Shown here: piece by piece, positions 25,111 through 33,594 of the stretch | Layout: the number at the start of each line of letters is the position of its first letter | How positions within the stretch are numbered: position 1 is the stretch's first letter | DNA from: Polynucleobacter sp. AP-Sving-400A-A2 | GTDB taxonomy: Bacteria > Pseudomonadota > Gammaproteobacteria > Burkholderiales > Burkholderiaceae | Length of the DNA: 64,000 bases | Direction of reading: 5' to 3' | Assembly (NCBI RefSeq): GCF_018688155.1 | Contig: NZ_CP061312.1 | Span: forward strand, 372,001-436,000 | The notes under the pieces: model-generated | Told to the model about the DNA's origin: nothing | What the model saw: only the letters and a program-made list of their open reading frames with translations | Databases searched by the model: none | Translations under genes and position numbers: made by a program

Positions 25111-26172
25111 GTGCCAATACCAATTCCTTCAAACCTATCCATCAGCCCAATGGTGGATGTTCGTAAAAACGACCTAGTTACCCCACCCACTGCCCCATCA
25201 GTTATTGAAAGTCTGAGCGCGATAGACCCGCGGATTGCGCTGAATATGCCAATGCCCGTTGGGGATTCTGCAGCAGGAAATGCAGTCAGAACTGCTTTGC
25301 AAAATGGGAACCTGGCAGAATTAAAAACCTTACTTGAGTCAGGAGAGCCCAGTGTTCAGCAAGCGGTTTTACTAGAAATATCGAATCTTGCTTCAGGAAA
25401 GTCTAGTTTGCCAACTCAGCTCTCACAGGCAAATTTAACCAATCTCGTATCCGAGAATCTAAGCAAGATCGATAGTTTAGGAAGCGCTGCTTTGGGTCAA
25501 TTGCTTTCTGACGTGTTGGTTGCTGATGTGCCTGAAGTAGCGCTTAGTTCACGCCAACAAGCAAGCTTAAACCCGTCTAATAATGTAGTGGTGAGTTGGC
25601 CAGCAATCGACATGGGTCATCTAAGTACTCAAGATCCTAAGGTGGTGATGGGGGCCCTATACCAAAGCTTGCAAGCTTCTGGCATTTTTGCTGCTGATCA
25701 GTTAAAGAGGGTCCTGTTTCCTGCGGGCAACTCTGATGACGTCAGCAATGCTTTTGCGCCAAGCGGTGATCACCAACAGGCTAGCGATCTCATGGCTCAA
25801 TTATCAAATAATGCGCCGGTGGTTCAAGATTCAGTACGCTTACTTTTGCGTGGCGATTTGTTGTGGCAAGGTCAATTGATGCCAAATGTACAAGGTCGTT
25901 TATACCGTGAGGATGCTTGGCGATCGGACCCTAATCAGCCAAATCAATTAGAAAAAGGCTCTCGTATTACCTTAGAAGTGGGCCTACCAAATCTTGGCCC
26001 TTTAAAAATTATTGGCACTCAGTTTGGAGAAAGCCTACAGTTGGCCATTCAGGCAGATTCTTCGGCCCAAGCAAGTCTGTCAAAGGCCTTTCCGAATTTA
26101 GAGGAACAGTTGCATGCGCATATTGATCCCGAAACTCGGGTTAGTCTGGGTCAAATCGAGGCATCAATCTGA
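25111..26172 (+). CDS. FliK C-terminal-domain-like protein (second hook-length-control-like gene)
   Basis: A 353-residue protein starting with GTG after a strong GGAGGTAGC ribosome site. The N-terminal ~200 residues are low in order. The C-terminal part ('DLLWQGQLMPNVQGRLYRED' followed by 'GSRITLEVGLPNLGPLKIIG') resembles the FliK-like domain that interacts with FlhB, as in YlqG-type proteins. The stop overlaps the start of the small FlhB-like gene, giving a paired FliK-like/FlhB-like module in addition to fliK (35458) and flhB (59930). Confidence 0.7.
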   Translation: MPIPIPSNLSISPMVDVRKNDLVTPPTAPSVIESLSAIDPRIALNMPMPVGDSAAGNAVRTALQNGNLAELKTLLESGEPSVQQAVLLEISNLASGKSSLPTQLSQANLTNLVSENLSKIDSLGSAALGQLLSDVLVADVPEVALSSRQQASLNPSNNVVVSWPAIDMGHLSTQDPKVVMGALYQSLQASGIFAADQLKRVLFPAGNSDDVSNAFAPSGDHQQASDLMAQLSNNAPVVQDSVRLLLRGDLLWQGQLMPNVQGRLYREDAWRSDPNQPNQLEKGSRITLEVGLPNLGPLKIIGTQFGESLQLAIQADSSAQASLSKAFPNLEEQLHAHIDPETRVSLGQIEASI

Positions 26173-26456
26173 TGGAAGAAAAGAAAACACTGAAGGCAGT
26201 TGCACTCAAGTATGAGATGAATAGTGCTGCACCCCGTATTACAGGGCAAGGCGAAGGTTTCATTGCGGAAGCTATTTTGGCCAAAGCAAAAGAAATGGGA
26301 ATTCCGACCAAAATAGAGCCTGAATTAGTAGAGTTCTTAATGCAGCTCAAATTAAATGAACTAGTGCCACCAAAACTTTACGCTGCAGTAGCGGAAGTAC
26401 TTGCCTGGGCTTATGAGTTAGATGGTAAAACGCTCGAAAGACCTGTAAAAGATTAA
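26172..26456 (+). CDS. FlhB C-terminal-like protein (FhlB/YlqH type)
   Basis: A 94-residue cytosolic protein equal to the C-terminal export-switch part of FlhB, with 'AVALKYEMNSAAPRITGQGE' and 'PPKLYAAVAEVLAWAYELDG'. It lacks the membrane domain and the NPTH cleavage loop. Such FhlB proteins can partly replace the FlhB C-terminal domain in substrate switching. Its start overlaps the FliK-like stop by one base, so the pair is translationally coupled. Confidence 0.85.
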   Translation: MEEKKTLKAVALKYEMNSAAPRITGQGEGFIAEAILAKAKEMGIPTKIEPELVEFLMQLKLNELVPPKLYAAVAEVLAWAYELDGKTLERPVKD

Positions 26457-26474
26457 ACGCTATGTAGCGAAATC

Positions 26475-26822
26475 TTAGACTTGTAGATTGGTGACTTCTT
26501 TGTAGGCGTCAACTAGTTTATTTCGAACTGCAATCATGCCTTGCAGCGAAAGGTTGGCTTTTTGCAAAGAGACGATCACATCTTCCAATGAAGTATCGGA
26601 TGCGCCGGTAGAAAATGATTGGGCTTTTGCTTGGGCGCTATTTTGAGCTGTATTGACGTTCTCAATGGCATTTTTCAAAATAGCAGAGAAGTCAACTCCA
26701 TTGGCGCCTTGAGTATCTGCAGCGACAGGTTTACCACTAGCTGCAGCAGCAAGCGCTTGCATCCGGGTAATCATGGCATCTACGTTTGGAGTACTCATAG
26801 TCATATTATCCAACAAAATCAA
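26475..26822 (-). CDS. fliE: Hook-basal body protein FliE
   Basis: A 115-residue rod component, exported early and joining the MS ring to the proximal rod. The C-terminal family pattern is present ('LEDVIVSLQKANLSLQGMIA' then 'RNKLVDAYKEVTNLQV'). Position 26822 overlaps the flrC stop by 4 bases, so fliE is the third gene of the minus-strand flrB-flrC-fliE operon. This is unusual, as fliE normally leads fliF on the same strand; here fliF diverges on the other side of flrB. Confidence 0.93.
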   Translation of the reverse strand: MILLDNMTMSTPNVDAMITRMQALAAAASGKPVAADTQGANGVDFSAILKNAIENVNTAQNSAQAKAQSFSTGASDTSLEDVIVSLQKANLSLQGMIAVRNKLVDAYKEVTNLQV

Positions 26823-28318
26823 TCATTAATAAAGCCAGCTTCTTTGTAGTATTTTAGTTTGTAGCGCAGTGCTCTTGCTGAAATCCCCAATATTTCTACT
26901 GCCTTGGTTCTATTGCCATCCACTTTGGCCAAAACTTTCAGAATGTGCTCACGTTCTACTGAATCAATATCTTGTCCAATTTCATCATTAATAGATGCAA
27001 TATTTGTGCCACTTTTTGGGGCATCTATAGCGCTATCCAAAGCTGCATTTAAAGCCTCATGGGCCACTGGTGGCGTATCTATAGGGGCACTTTTTGCCTT
27101 TTCTAAAGAATGAATACTCATATCTTCTAGCTCTAAGTCTTCTGCCAAGATTTGGTCGCCATCTGCTAGTAATACGGCTCTTTGGACAATATTCTCTAGT
27201 TCCCGAACATTTCCTGGCCAAGAATAGGTTTGCAGCAGTTTTTTTGCCCCCTCGCTGAAGCTAAGTTGATCTCGACCAATATTGAGGCGATAGCGGGATA
27301 AAAAGAAATCAGCCAGCGGCAAGATATCCAGTGGGCGCTTAGAAAGCTCGGCTACATGGATGGGGAATACGGCTAATCGAAAGTAAAGGTCTTCCCGAAA
27401 CTTGCCACTCTTAACTTGCTCTTGGAGGTTGCGATTGGTGGCCGCAATCACCCTGACATCCGCTTGAATCAATTCGGTAGAACCAATCCGTTCTACCATT
27501 TTGTCTTGTAACACCCGCAAAAGCTTCGCTTGTAAAGAGGCTGGCATTTCACCAATCTCATCTAAAAAAAGCGTGCCTTTATGGGCTTGCTCAAATTTAC
27601 CAGTTTGAGCTTTGGTGGCACCAGTAAAGGAGCCTTTTTCATGCCCAAACAAAATAGATTCAAGTAAGGCATCAGGAATCGCTGCGCAGTTAATCGCTAC
27701 GTACGGGCCTTTTATTCTTTTTGAATGCAGATGGATGTGACGCGCGACTAACTCTTTGCCAACTCCAGACTGACCAGTAACCAAGACGCTTGTATCTGTT
27801 GCCGCCACTCTCTCGCAGCGAGCAAACGTAGCAATGGTTTCAGGATCAGCGGCAATTAATTGATGCTCGGGCACGAGTATTTCAGAGCCAACTAGTGGCG
27901 CGTCCTTAGCAGGAGCTACCAAGGTATTTACCTTAATTGATTCTGGTTGATAGCGCGCAATGATGTCAATGAGTTGTTGTGGCACAAAGGGCTTAATTAA
28001 AAAATCTCTTGCTCCAGCACGCAAAGCTTCTACAGCCAACTTGGCGTCCGCAAAAGCAGTCATGATTACTACTGGAAGATCAGGACATTCTTTTTGAGCT
28101 ATCTTGAGTAAATCCAATCCTGTCATTCCAGGTAATTTGTAATCCGTTACTAAAACTGTTTTCAGATCTGGGCGTAATAAGGGAATGACTGTTTCTGCTC
28201 TTTGGTGAGTCACAAAGTCGATCATATTCATCCGCAAAGTAACGGCAATCGCCTCTCTGAGGTCATCATCATCTTCGATCAAAATCACGGGAAATGGCTG
28301 TGGGTCGCTGGCACGCAT
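26819..28318 (-). CDS. flrC: Sigma-54-dependent response regulator, FlrC/FleR type
   Basis: A 499-residue activator. The receiver domain (1-120) has acidic residues around D16-D19, the phosphoacceptor D59 ('VTDYKLPGMTG') and the conserved Lys in 'DFLIKPF'. The AAA+ domain (~155-385) has Walker A (GQSGVGKE, near residue 178), Walker B 'GTLFLDEIGEMP', and the sigma-54-contact loop GSFTGA (near 228) rather than the common GAFTGA. A Fis-type helix-turn-helix closes the protein ('TKAVEILGISARALRYKLKY'). It should open sigma-54 promoters of hook-basal-body genes when phosphorylated by the adjacent kinase. Confidence 0.92.
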   Translation of the reverse strand: MRASDPQPFPVILIEDDDDLREAIAVTLRMNMIDFVTHQRAETVIPLLRPDLKTVLVTDYKLPGMTGLDLLKIAQKECPDLPVVIMTAFADAKLAVEALRAGARDFLIKPFVPQQLIDIIARYQPESIKVNTLVAPAKDAPLVGSEILVPEHQLIAADPETIATFARCERVAATDTSVLVTGQSGVGKELVARHIHLHSKRIKGPYVAINCAAIPDALLESILFGHEKGSFTGATKAQTGKFEQAHKGTLFLDEIGEMPASLQAKLLRVLQDKMVERIGSTELIQADVRVIAATNRNLQEQVKSGKFREDLYFRLAVFPIHVAELSKRPLDILPLADFFLSRYRLNIGRDQLSFSEGAKKLLQTYSWPGNVRELENIVQRAVLLADGDQILAEDLELEDMSIHSLEKAKSAPIDTPPVAHEALNAALDSAIDAPKSGTNIASINDEIGQDIDSVEREHILKVLAKVDGNRTKAVEILGISARALRYKLKYYKEAGFIND

Positions 28319-28332
28319 AAGGGTTTTCTGAC

Positions 28333-29487
28333 TTAATGATTTAAAGAGGGTTGGGCATAAGGTAGATTGATCTGGAAGATGGCACCTTGTTTAGAGTTCT
28401 CAGCGCTGATACTGCCTCGAAAGCTCTCAATGGTATTTTTTGCAATCGAAAGACCAAGTCCAGTGCCATTAGCGCTGGTGGTAGAAAAGGGTTCAAATAA
28501 GGATTTGAGCATTTCTTTGGCGATGCCTGGACCTTGGTCAGAAATCGTAATGGTTAGTATGTGTTGATCACTTGTCGCTTGCATTCTGACTGTTTGATTG
28601 GCTTTAGAAACAGCTAAAGCATTTTCGAGAATGGCAACAATGGCATTGGAGATTGCTTTAGGCTCTACCAATAAATTTCCGTTATTGACATTGTTAGCAG
28701 TGACAGATAGTTTGACTTGCTTGGCTTCAAAAAGAAACTGAATGCTAGCTTGAGCGTCTTCAATAATTTGGACCGCATTTACTAGCGTAGTCTTATTGGG
28801 TTTATTGGAAATAAAGCGCAGCATATCTTGCGAGAGCTTTTCTAAATCCAATAATTGTTTACGCAGGCGATCAGCAAATTCCTTTGAAGTATCAGCGTTG
28901 ATCTGCCCGTCACAAAGATGCGATGCATATAGCAGGGCAGTTGCCAGAGGCGTTCTAAATTGATGAGCTATACCAGCAGCCATACGACCCATTGCCGCCA
29001 ATCGATTTTCTCGCTGCGTTTCCTCGTGACGCAAAATATTGGTGGTGATATCTTGGATCTGAATAAAGCTACGCGGGCCTTCGTTAATACGAGCGACTTG
29101 CACAGTTTTTTGGATGCGTTTTTGGGCACCCTTTTGGGTAATGAGATATTCCCCTGGCGTGATGGAAGCTTGCCAATCGCTTGGAATTTCAAAAGTGGCC
29201 CCAGGTTTTAATTGGGGCAGAAAGATCAGCACAGCAGGGTTATGTAATAAAACGACTTCATTTTCCAGCAAGATAACCCCTGCTGGAATGGCATTTAAGA
29301 GAATCGCCAAGCGTTGGTTGGATTTTTGGAGTTCACTACTGAGTTGATTGATCTTTTCCTGAAGCGCAGTTTGTTGAGCTTCCAGTTTTTGAGATTCCGC
29401 ATAAAAAATCGCAAAAGCCTCCTCGAGATGTTTGGTAGCATCTAATGAATCTTGCGGAGAAGGTAATTTGCCGGTTTTTGTACTCAA
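28333..29487 (-). CDS. flrB: Sensor histidine kinase, FlrB/FleS type
   Basis: A 384-residue soluble kinase without membrane helices. The N-terminus is coiled coil (~30-65), followed by a PAS-like domain ('RLAILLNAIPAGVILLENEV'), the H box 'AAGIAHQFRTPLATALLYAS' (phosphoacceptor His near residue 173) and an ATPase domain with 'ISDQGPGIAKEMLKSLFEPF' and 'GTGLGLSIAKNTIESF'. It phosphorylates the neighbouring FlrC-like regulator. The cytosolic, PAS-containing form is typical of flagellar kinases that sense basal-body assembly state. Confidence 0.92.
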   Translation of the reverse strand: MSTKTGKLPSPQDSLDATKHLEEAFAIFYAESQKLEAQQTALQEKINQLSSELQKSNQRLAILLNAIPAGVILLENEVVLLHNPAVLIFLPQLKPGATFEIPSDWQASITPGEYLITQKGAQKRIQKTVQVARINEGPRSFIQIQDITTNILRHEETQRENRLAAMGRMAAGIAHQFRTPLATALLYASHLCDGQINADTSKEFADRLRKQLLDLEKLSQDMLRFISNKPNKTTLVNAVQIIEDAQASIQFLFEAKQVKLSVTANNVNNGNLLVEPKAISNAIVAILENALAVSKANQTVRMQATSDQHILTITISDQGPGIAKEMLKSLFEPFSTTSANGTGLGLSIAKNTIESFRGSISAENSKQGAIFQINLPYAQPSLNH

Positions 29488-29649
29488 GTAACGATTTTTT
29501 AAGGGATGTGGTTTAGAGGCAATATTTGCCTCTTTTTGGTAAATATGGCTTTAGGATATCAACATTTAGGCAAAATAGGCAAAAATGTTCTATATATAGT
29601 GATATTATTATTTTTAGAATTTTCCCTGACAAGACGGAATTGATCAAAA
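29488..29649. promoter_or_regulatory. Divergent flrB/fliF control region with a 17-base palindrome
   Basis: This 162-base spacer must hold promoters for flrB-flrC-fliE and for fliF-fliR. At 29516-29532 is GAGGCAATATTTGCCTC, a perfect 7-base-arm palindrome followed by TTTTT. Close by are further AGGCAAAA motifs (29568-29587). No gene on the plus strand ends here, so an operator is likelier than a terminator. Sigma-54-like GG/GC pairs are seen only at the wrong (8-base) spacing. Confidence 0.4.
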
Positions 29650-31602
29650 TTGAGTGAAGAAACGCAACCGGGAATACAGGAAAGCGAGCGAGATGCGGCA
29701 GTAGTCAATATTGGCTCTGTTGGCGCCTCCACCTCAGCAACTACTGTTAAAAGTCCTAGCGGTGGCGGTACAGCACTCCCCCAAAGTTTAGTAGGCCTAC
29801 AAAATCGTTTTAAAGCGCTAAACGCTCAGCAGCGCCTGATTTTGTTCGCCGCAGTGTTTTTGGTGGTTGCCGTAATGGTGTTTGTTTCGGTCTCTGGAAG
29901 AAGTAAAGACGACTATCGAATCTTGTTCTCGAGTATCAATGAGCGTGACGGGGCTGCCATCGTAGCGGCATTGCAGCAGATGAACGTGCCTTACAAGTTT
30001 ACTGAAGGCGGGGCAGCAATCTTAGTGCCTGAATCCGCTGTTTATGAGACCCGCCTTCGTTTAGCGGGTCAAGGGCTGCCAAAGGCCGGTAATGTTGGCT
30101 TTGAGCTGCTGGAAAACCAGAAAATGGGAACCAGCCAGTTTGTCGAGCAAGTGAATTACCAGCGTGGCCTAGAGGGTGAGTTAGCTCGTAGCATTAGCTC
30201 CTTAGCGCAAGTTAAATCCGCAAGGGTGATGCTGGCGATTCCAAAGCAAACCGCTTTTATGCGCGAGCAGGAAAAGCCCACCGCTTCCGTCATTGTGACG
30301 ATGCATCCTGGAAGATTTTTAGATCCCCAGCAAGTAGCAGCTATCACGAATTTAGTGGGGTCTTCGGTTCCAAATCTGGGTCCTGCCAATGTCACTATAG
30401 TCGACTCGGAAGGCAGTTTGCTTGCGCCCAATGCTCAGCGCCTAGCCGGTTTAGACAGCACGCAACTGAAGTATGTTGCTGAGCTCGAAGGCGCACTTTC
30501 AAAGCGGGTGCAAGCGATTTTGGAACCGGTTACTGGTAAAGAAAATGTTCGAGCCCAGGTAACGGTCGATATGGATTTTGGTGAGTTAGAGAGAACCGAA
30601 GAAACCTTTGGCCGTAATTCACCACCGAATCAATCTTCGATTCGTAGCCAGCAAACCAATGAGGCTGCCACGCCAAGCTCGACAACATCAGGTGTGCCTG
30701 GCGCTCTGACAAATCAAGCGCCTGGTGCTGGGCAAGCACCGATTAATACTCAAGCGGCTGGCGGTGCAGCAGGGCCGCAAAACCTCAATGCACCCCCTAC
30801 AAGTTCGGGTTCGAGTGCCAGTAATATTAAAAAAGACGCAACAATTAACTATGAGCTTGACCGAGCGATTCAGAGAATTAAGTCTGAAAAAGGGCAAGTT
30901 AGAAGAGTATCTGCTGGCGTGGTGGTGAACTATAAACAGCCCCTTGGCTTGGATAAGGATGGTAATCCTCGAAAGCCGATTCCCTACAACACTAAAGAGC
31001 TTGATCAAATCAATAACTTGGTCAGGGATGCCGTCGGTTTTTCAGAGAAGCGCGGAGACAGTGTCAGCGTTGCCAATATTCCGTTTAAGGTTGAGGTAAG
31101 TGATGAGCCCCCTTTCTATAAGCAAGCTGGGATCATTGAACTAAGCAAAGAGTTCTTCAAGTTCGCCATTATTCTAGGTTCACTCAGCCTCATGTTTTTT
31201 GGAGTTGTGCGTCCATTGCTCTTTCCTCCGAAAAAGGACGAAGTTTTGGAAGAGCAGCGTATTGAGGAAGAGTTTGACGAGAAGATTAAAGCGGAGATGG
31301 CACAAATGGATCCTCGGGCGCGTGAAAAGCGTCGTATGGAAGTTGAGTTGTTGCGTGAACGCCAGCGTGCTGCGGAAGAAGAAGAGCGGGCTAGGGCTGA
31401 GGAAGAGAAAAAACGGTCTGAGGAAGAGAAAAAACGGATCGATGAAGAGAAGAAACAAGAGTACGAGGACCTGCTTCAGTACGCTAAGGACTTTGTGGAA
31501 AATAATCCTCGAGCAGTTTCTGCTATTTTCAAAGAGTGGCTGTCTGAGGATGCGGCTAAGCAAAATGCAGGCGCAGCTGAAGCTGCCGCACCTGCCGGTT
31601 AA
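29650..31602 (+). CDS. fliF: Flagellar MS-ring protein FliF
   Basis: A 650-residue protein with two membrane helices (about 62-82 and 504-526) enclosing the large periplasmic ring-building domains ('YRILFSSINERDGAAIVAAL', 'ILVPESAVYETRLRLAGQGL'), and a C-terminal cytosolic tail that binds FliG. The tail holds an unusual highly charged Glu/Arg/Lys helix (~545-615). The start is TTG at 29650 giving MSEE; no in-frame ATG lies nearby upstream. It is first in the long fliF-fliR operon. Confidence 0.96.
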   Translation: MSEETQPGIQESERDAAVVNIGSVGASTSATTVKSPSGGGTALPQSLVGLQNRFKALNAQQRLILFAAVFLVVAVMVFVSVSGRSKDDYRILFSSINERDGAAIVAALQQMNVPYKFTEGGAAILVPESAVYETRLRLAGQGLPKAGNVGFELLENQKMGTSQFVEQVNYQRGLEGELARSISSLAQVKSARVMLAIPKQTAFMREQEKPTASVIVTMHPGRFLDPQQVAAITNLVGSSVPNLGPANVTIVDSEGSLLAPNAQRLAGLDSTQLKYVAELEGALSKRVQAILEPVTGKENVRAQVTVDMDFGELERTEETFGRNSPPNQSSIRSQQTNEAATPSSTTSGVPGALTNQAPGAGQAPINTQAAGGAAGPQNLNAPPTSSGSSASNIKKDATINYELDRAIQRIKSEKGQVRRVSAGVVVNYKQPLGLDKDGNPRKPIPYNTKELDQINNLVRDAVGFSEKRGDSVSVANIPFKVEVSDEPPFYKQAGIIELSKEFFKFAIILGSLSLMFFGVVRPLLFPPKKDEVLEEQRIEEEFDEKIKAEMAQMDPRAREKRRMEVELLRERQRAAEEEERARAEEEKKRSEEEKKRIDEEKKQEYEDLLQYAKDFVENNPRAVSAIFKEWLSEDAAKQNAGAAEAAAPAG

Positions 31603-31619
31603 TATGAGGAGAATCTGTT

Positions 31620-32714
31620 TTGGCTGATGAAGCTCCCGTAGAAAAAACGCTATCCATAGCAGATGCTCTGAAAGAGGGGGTCAAATCTGCCCCTGCTGGT
31701 GGCACGATCTCTTTCGATGATTTGGATGGTGCTTCACGTGCTGCGGTTGTCCTTTTGGCTGTTGGCGCTGAGTCTGCAGCGAATGTGATGAGGGGCATGA
31801 CGCCTTTTGAGGTGCAAAGACTCTCAGGAAAGATGGCTGTAGTGCGCTCCCTAAGTAGAGACTTAGTGCTGGAGGTATTGCGGCAATTTAAGGATGTCAC
31901 CGCCAACAATACGCAAGTTGCATTTGATACCGATGACTTCATGCAGAACATGCTTACCAAGGCAATGGGTGCAGAAGGCGCTTCAGATCTATTAGGCCGT
32001 CTTGAAAATACGCTTGATATGTCTGGTATCGAAACCCTCAAGCGCATGGAATCCGACGTGCTTTACGAGCTCATCAAAAATGAGCATCCACAAATTATTG
32101 CAACGGTGATGGTCTTCTTGGATCCTACTCAGGCTTCTGCCTTGCTCAAGTTATTTGCTGATGAATTACGAAACGAACTCATCTTACGTATTGCTCTATT
32201 GGAAAAAGTTCAACCTGCAGCTCTGAAAGAGTTAAACGAGGTGATGTCTCGTTCAGCAGGCCCAGACTCAGACTTCCGTCGCAGCAGCGTGGGTGGTGTA
32301 GTTCCTACCGCCGAGATTTTGAACAACCTCTCTGGTGGCTTGGATAAACAAGCCTTGGAAAACATCCGAAAATATAGCGGTGAGTTGGCCGATGCTATTC
32401 AAGAAAAGATGTTTGTCTTCGAAGACTTCTTGGAGCTTGAAGATCGTTCATTACAGACTTTAATGACAGAGGTTCCGCAGGAAACATTGATCATTGCATT
32501 AAAAGGCGCAAGTCCGAAGTTGCGCGAAAAAATCTTCAAAAATATGGCGAAGCGCTCTGCCGATACTGTGCGTGAAGATCTTGAAACAAGACCGCCTGTG
32601 AAGGTCATTGAAGTTGAGACAGCCCAAAAAGATGTCATTGCAATCGCTCGCGCCTTGAGTGAAGAAGGTCGAGTCAATATGGAGAGAGGTAAGTCCGCTG
32701 ATGCCTTCCTCTGA
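31620..32714 (+). CDS. fliG: Flagellar motor switch protein FliG
   Basis: A 364-residue rotor protein with the N, middle and C domains: 'AAVVLLAVGAESAANVMRGM' (N), 'EHPQIIATVMVFLDPTQASA' (middle, with the EHPQ motif) and the C-terminal torque helix 'DLLELEDRSLQ-like' region ('VFEDFLELEDRSLQTLMTEV'). FliG engages the stator MotA and links to FliM. Start is TTG at 31620, preceded by a good AGGAGAAT ribosome site. Its 3' end overlaps fliH by 14 bases. Confidence 0.96.
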   Translation: MADEAPVEKTLSIADALKEGVKSAPAGGTISFDDLDGASRAAVVLLAVGAESAANVMRGMTPFEVQRLSGKMAVVRSLSRDLVLEVLRQFKDVTANNTQVAFDTDDFMQNMLTKAMGAEGASDLLGRLENTLDMSGIETLKRMESDVLYELIKNEHPQIIATVMVFLDPTQASALLKLFADELRNELILRIALLEKVQPAALKELNEVMSRSAGPDSDFRRSSVGGVVPTAEILNNLSGGLDKQALENIRKYSGELADAIQEKMFVFEDFLELEDRSLQTLMTEVPQETLIIALKGASPKLREKIFKNMAKRSADTVREDLETRPPVKVIEVETAQKDVIAIARALSEEGRVNMERGKSADAFL

Positions 32715-33594
32715 TGAGGACTCCTTGCTAACGCGATGGGAGCCACCTTCTTTTGATCCTCCTAAACCTCCTAAGCCACCTAAGGTGGCCCCGATTCATT
32801 ACCCCACCGTTGAAGAAGTTGAAGCGATTCGACATGACGCTTATGAAGAAGCCTACGAGCTCGGCTCTAATGAAGGTTTTGTAGAGGGACGCACAGCTGG
32901 TTACGATGAGGGCAAGACAACTGGTTACGACGAGGGATATAAAGCAGGGTATCAAGATGCTGAACAAGAGACGCTGCGCTTGCAAAATGCTTTGGGGCAA
33001 CTTTTAGAGTCGCTTGTTGGAATGCCCGAGGCAATTGCAGCACCTTTAACTCAGTTTAGTTTTGAAATTGCCTCTCGTTTGAGTGCAAACAGTTCAATGG
33101 AGCGCGCCCCCTTTGTGATGGCGGTACAAGAAGCTTTGATGCGTTTGCCGCGACCTGGTGAGAATCTCTATTTGCGTTTGCGCTCTGAAGAAGTGGATAC
33201 ATGGAGAAAGATTGTTGAAGACCCAGGTTTGCCATTTAATTGCACGATCTTAGTAGATGCCGATGTACGTCCTGGGCATGCTTATGTCGAGGTGAGTGGC
33301 GCTCGTATTGATGTTGGAGTTGAGGCACGCATGGCATTAGTGAGGACAGCCTTGGGTTTGGACAGCCCAGTTGCGCAAGATGACAAAGTCGTTGATCAAA
33401 AAATCACACCAAAACTTTTAGAAGATGAGTCTATTGGTGAAGCGCAGAGTACCGATGCATCCCATGCTGAAGAAGATGATCATGATGTTGTAGATGGCAC
33501 CTATAGCGATTCTGAAGTGGATGTTGAAACAGATTCCAAAATAGAACCTGACGCTGATCATCCAATCAATCCTGATGATCAGGTGCAGTCATAG
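32701..33594 (+). CDS. fliH: Flagellar export ATPase regulator FliH
   Basis: A 297-residue protein from the ATG at 32701, inside the end of fliG; the open frame from 32659 is longer but starts deeper in fliG. A Pro/Lys-rich N-terminus is followed by the FliH glycine repeat helix ('GSNEGFVEGRTAGYDEG', spacing GxxxG) and the FliH/YscL domain (~90-215). The last ~75 residues are an acidic Asp/Glu/Ser-rich tail not typical of FliH. It regulates the ATPase FliI encoded next and delivers it to the export gate. Confidence 0.9.
   Translation: MPSSDEDSLLTRWEPPSFDPPKPPKPPKVAPIHYPTVEEVEAIRHDAYEEAYELGSNEGFVEGRTAGYDEGKTTGYDEGYKAGYQDAEQETLRLQNALGQLLESLVGMPEAIAAPLTQFSFEIASRLSANSSMERAPFVMAVQEALMRLPRPGENLYLRLRSEEVDTWRKIVEDPGLPFNCTILVDADVRPGHAYVEVSGARIDVGVEARMALVRTALGLDSPVAQDDKVVDQKITPKLLEDESIGEAQSTDASHAEEDDHDVVDGTYSDSEVDVETDSKIEPDADHPINPDDQVQS

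Noticed and set aside
29516..29537. Rho-independent terminator (palindrome plus T tract)
   Set aside because: No plus-strand gene ends upstream of it; both flanking genes start here, so an operator is more likely.
31180..31627. Overlapping open frames on both strands at the 3' end of fliF
   Set aside because: They mirror the Glu/Lys/Arg-rich fliF tail and have no independent support.
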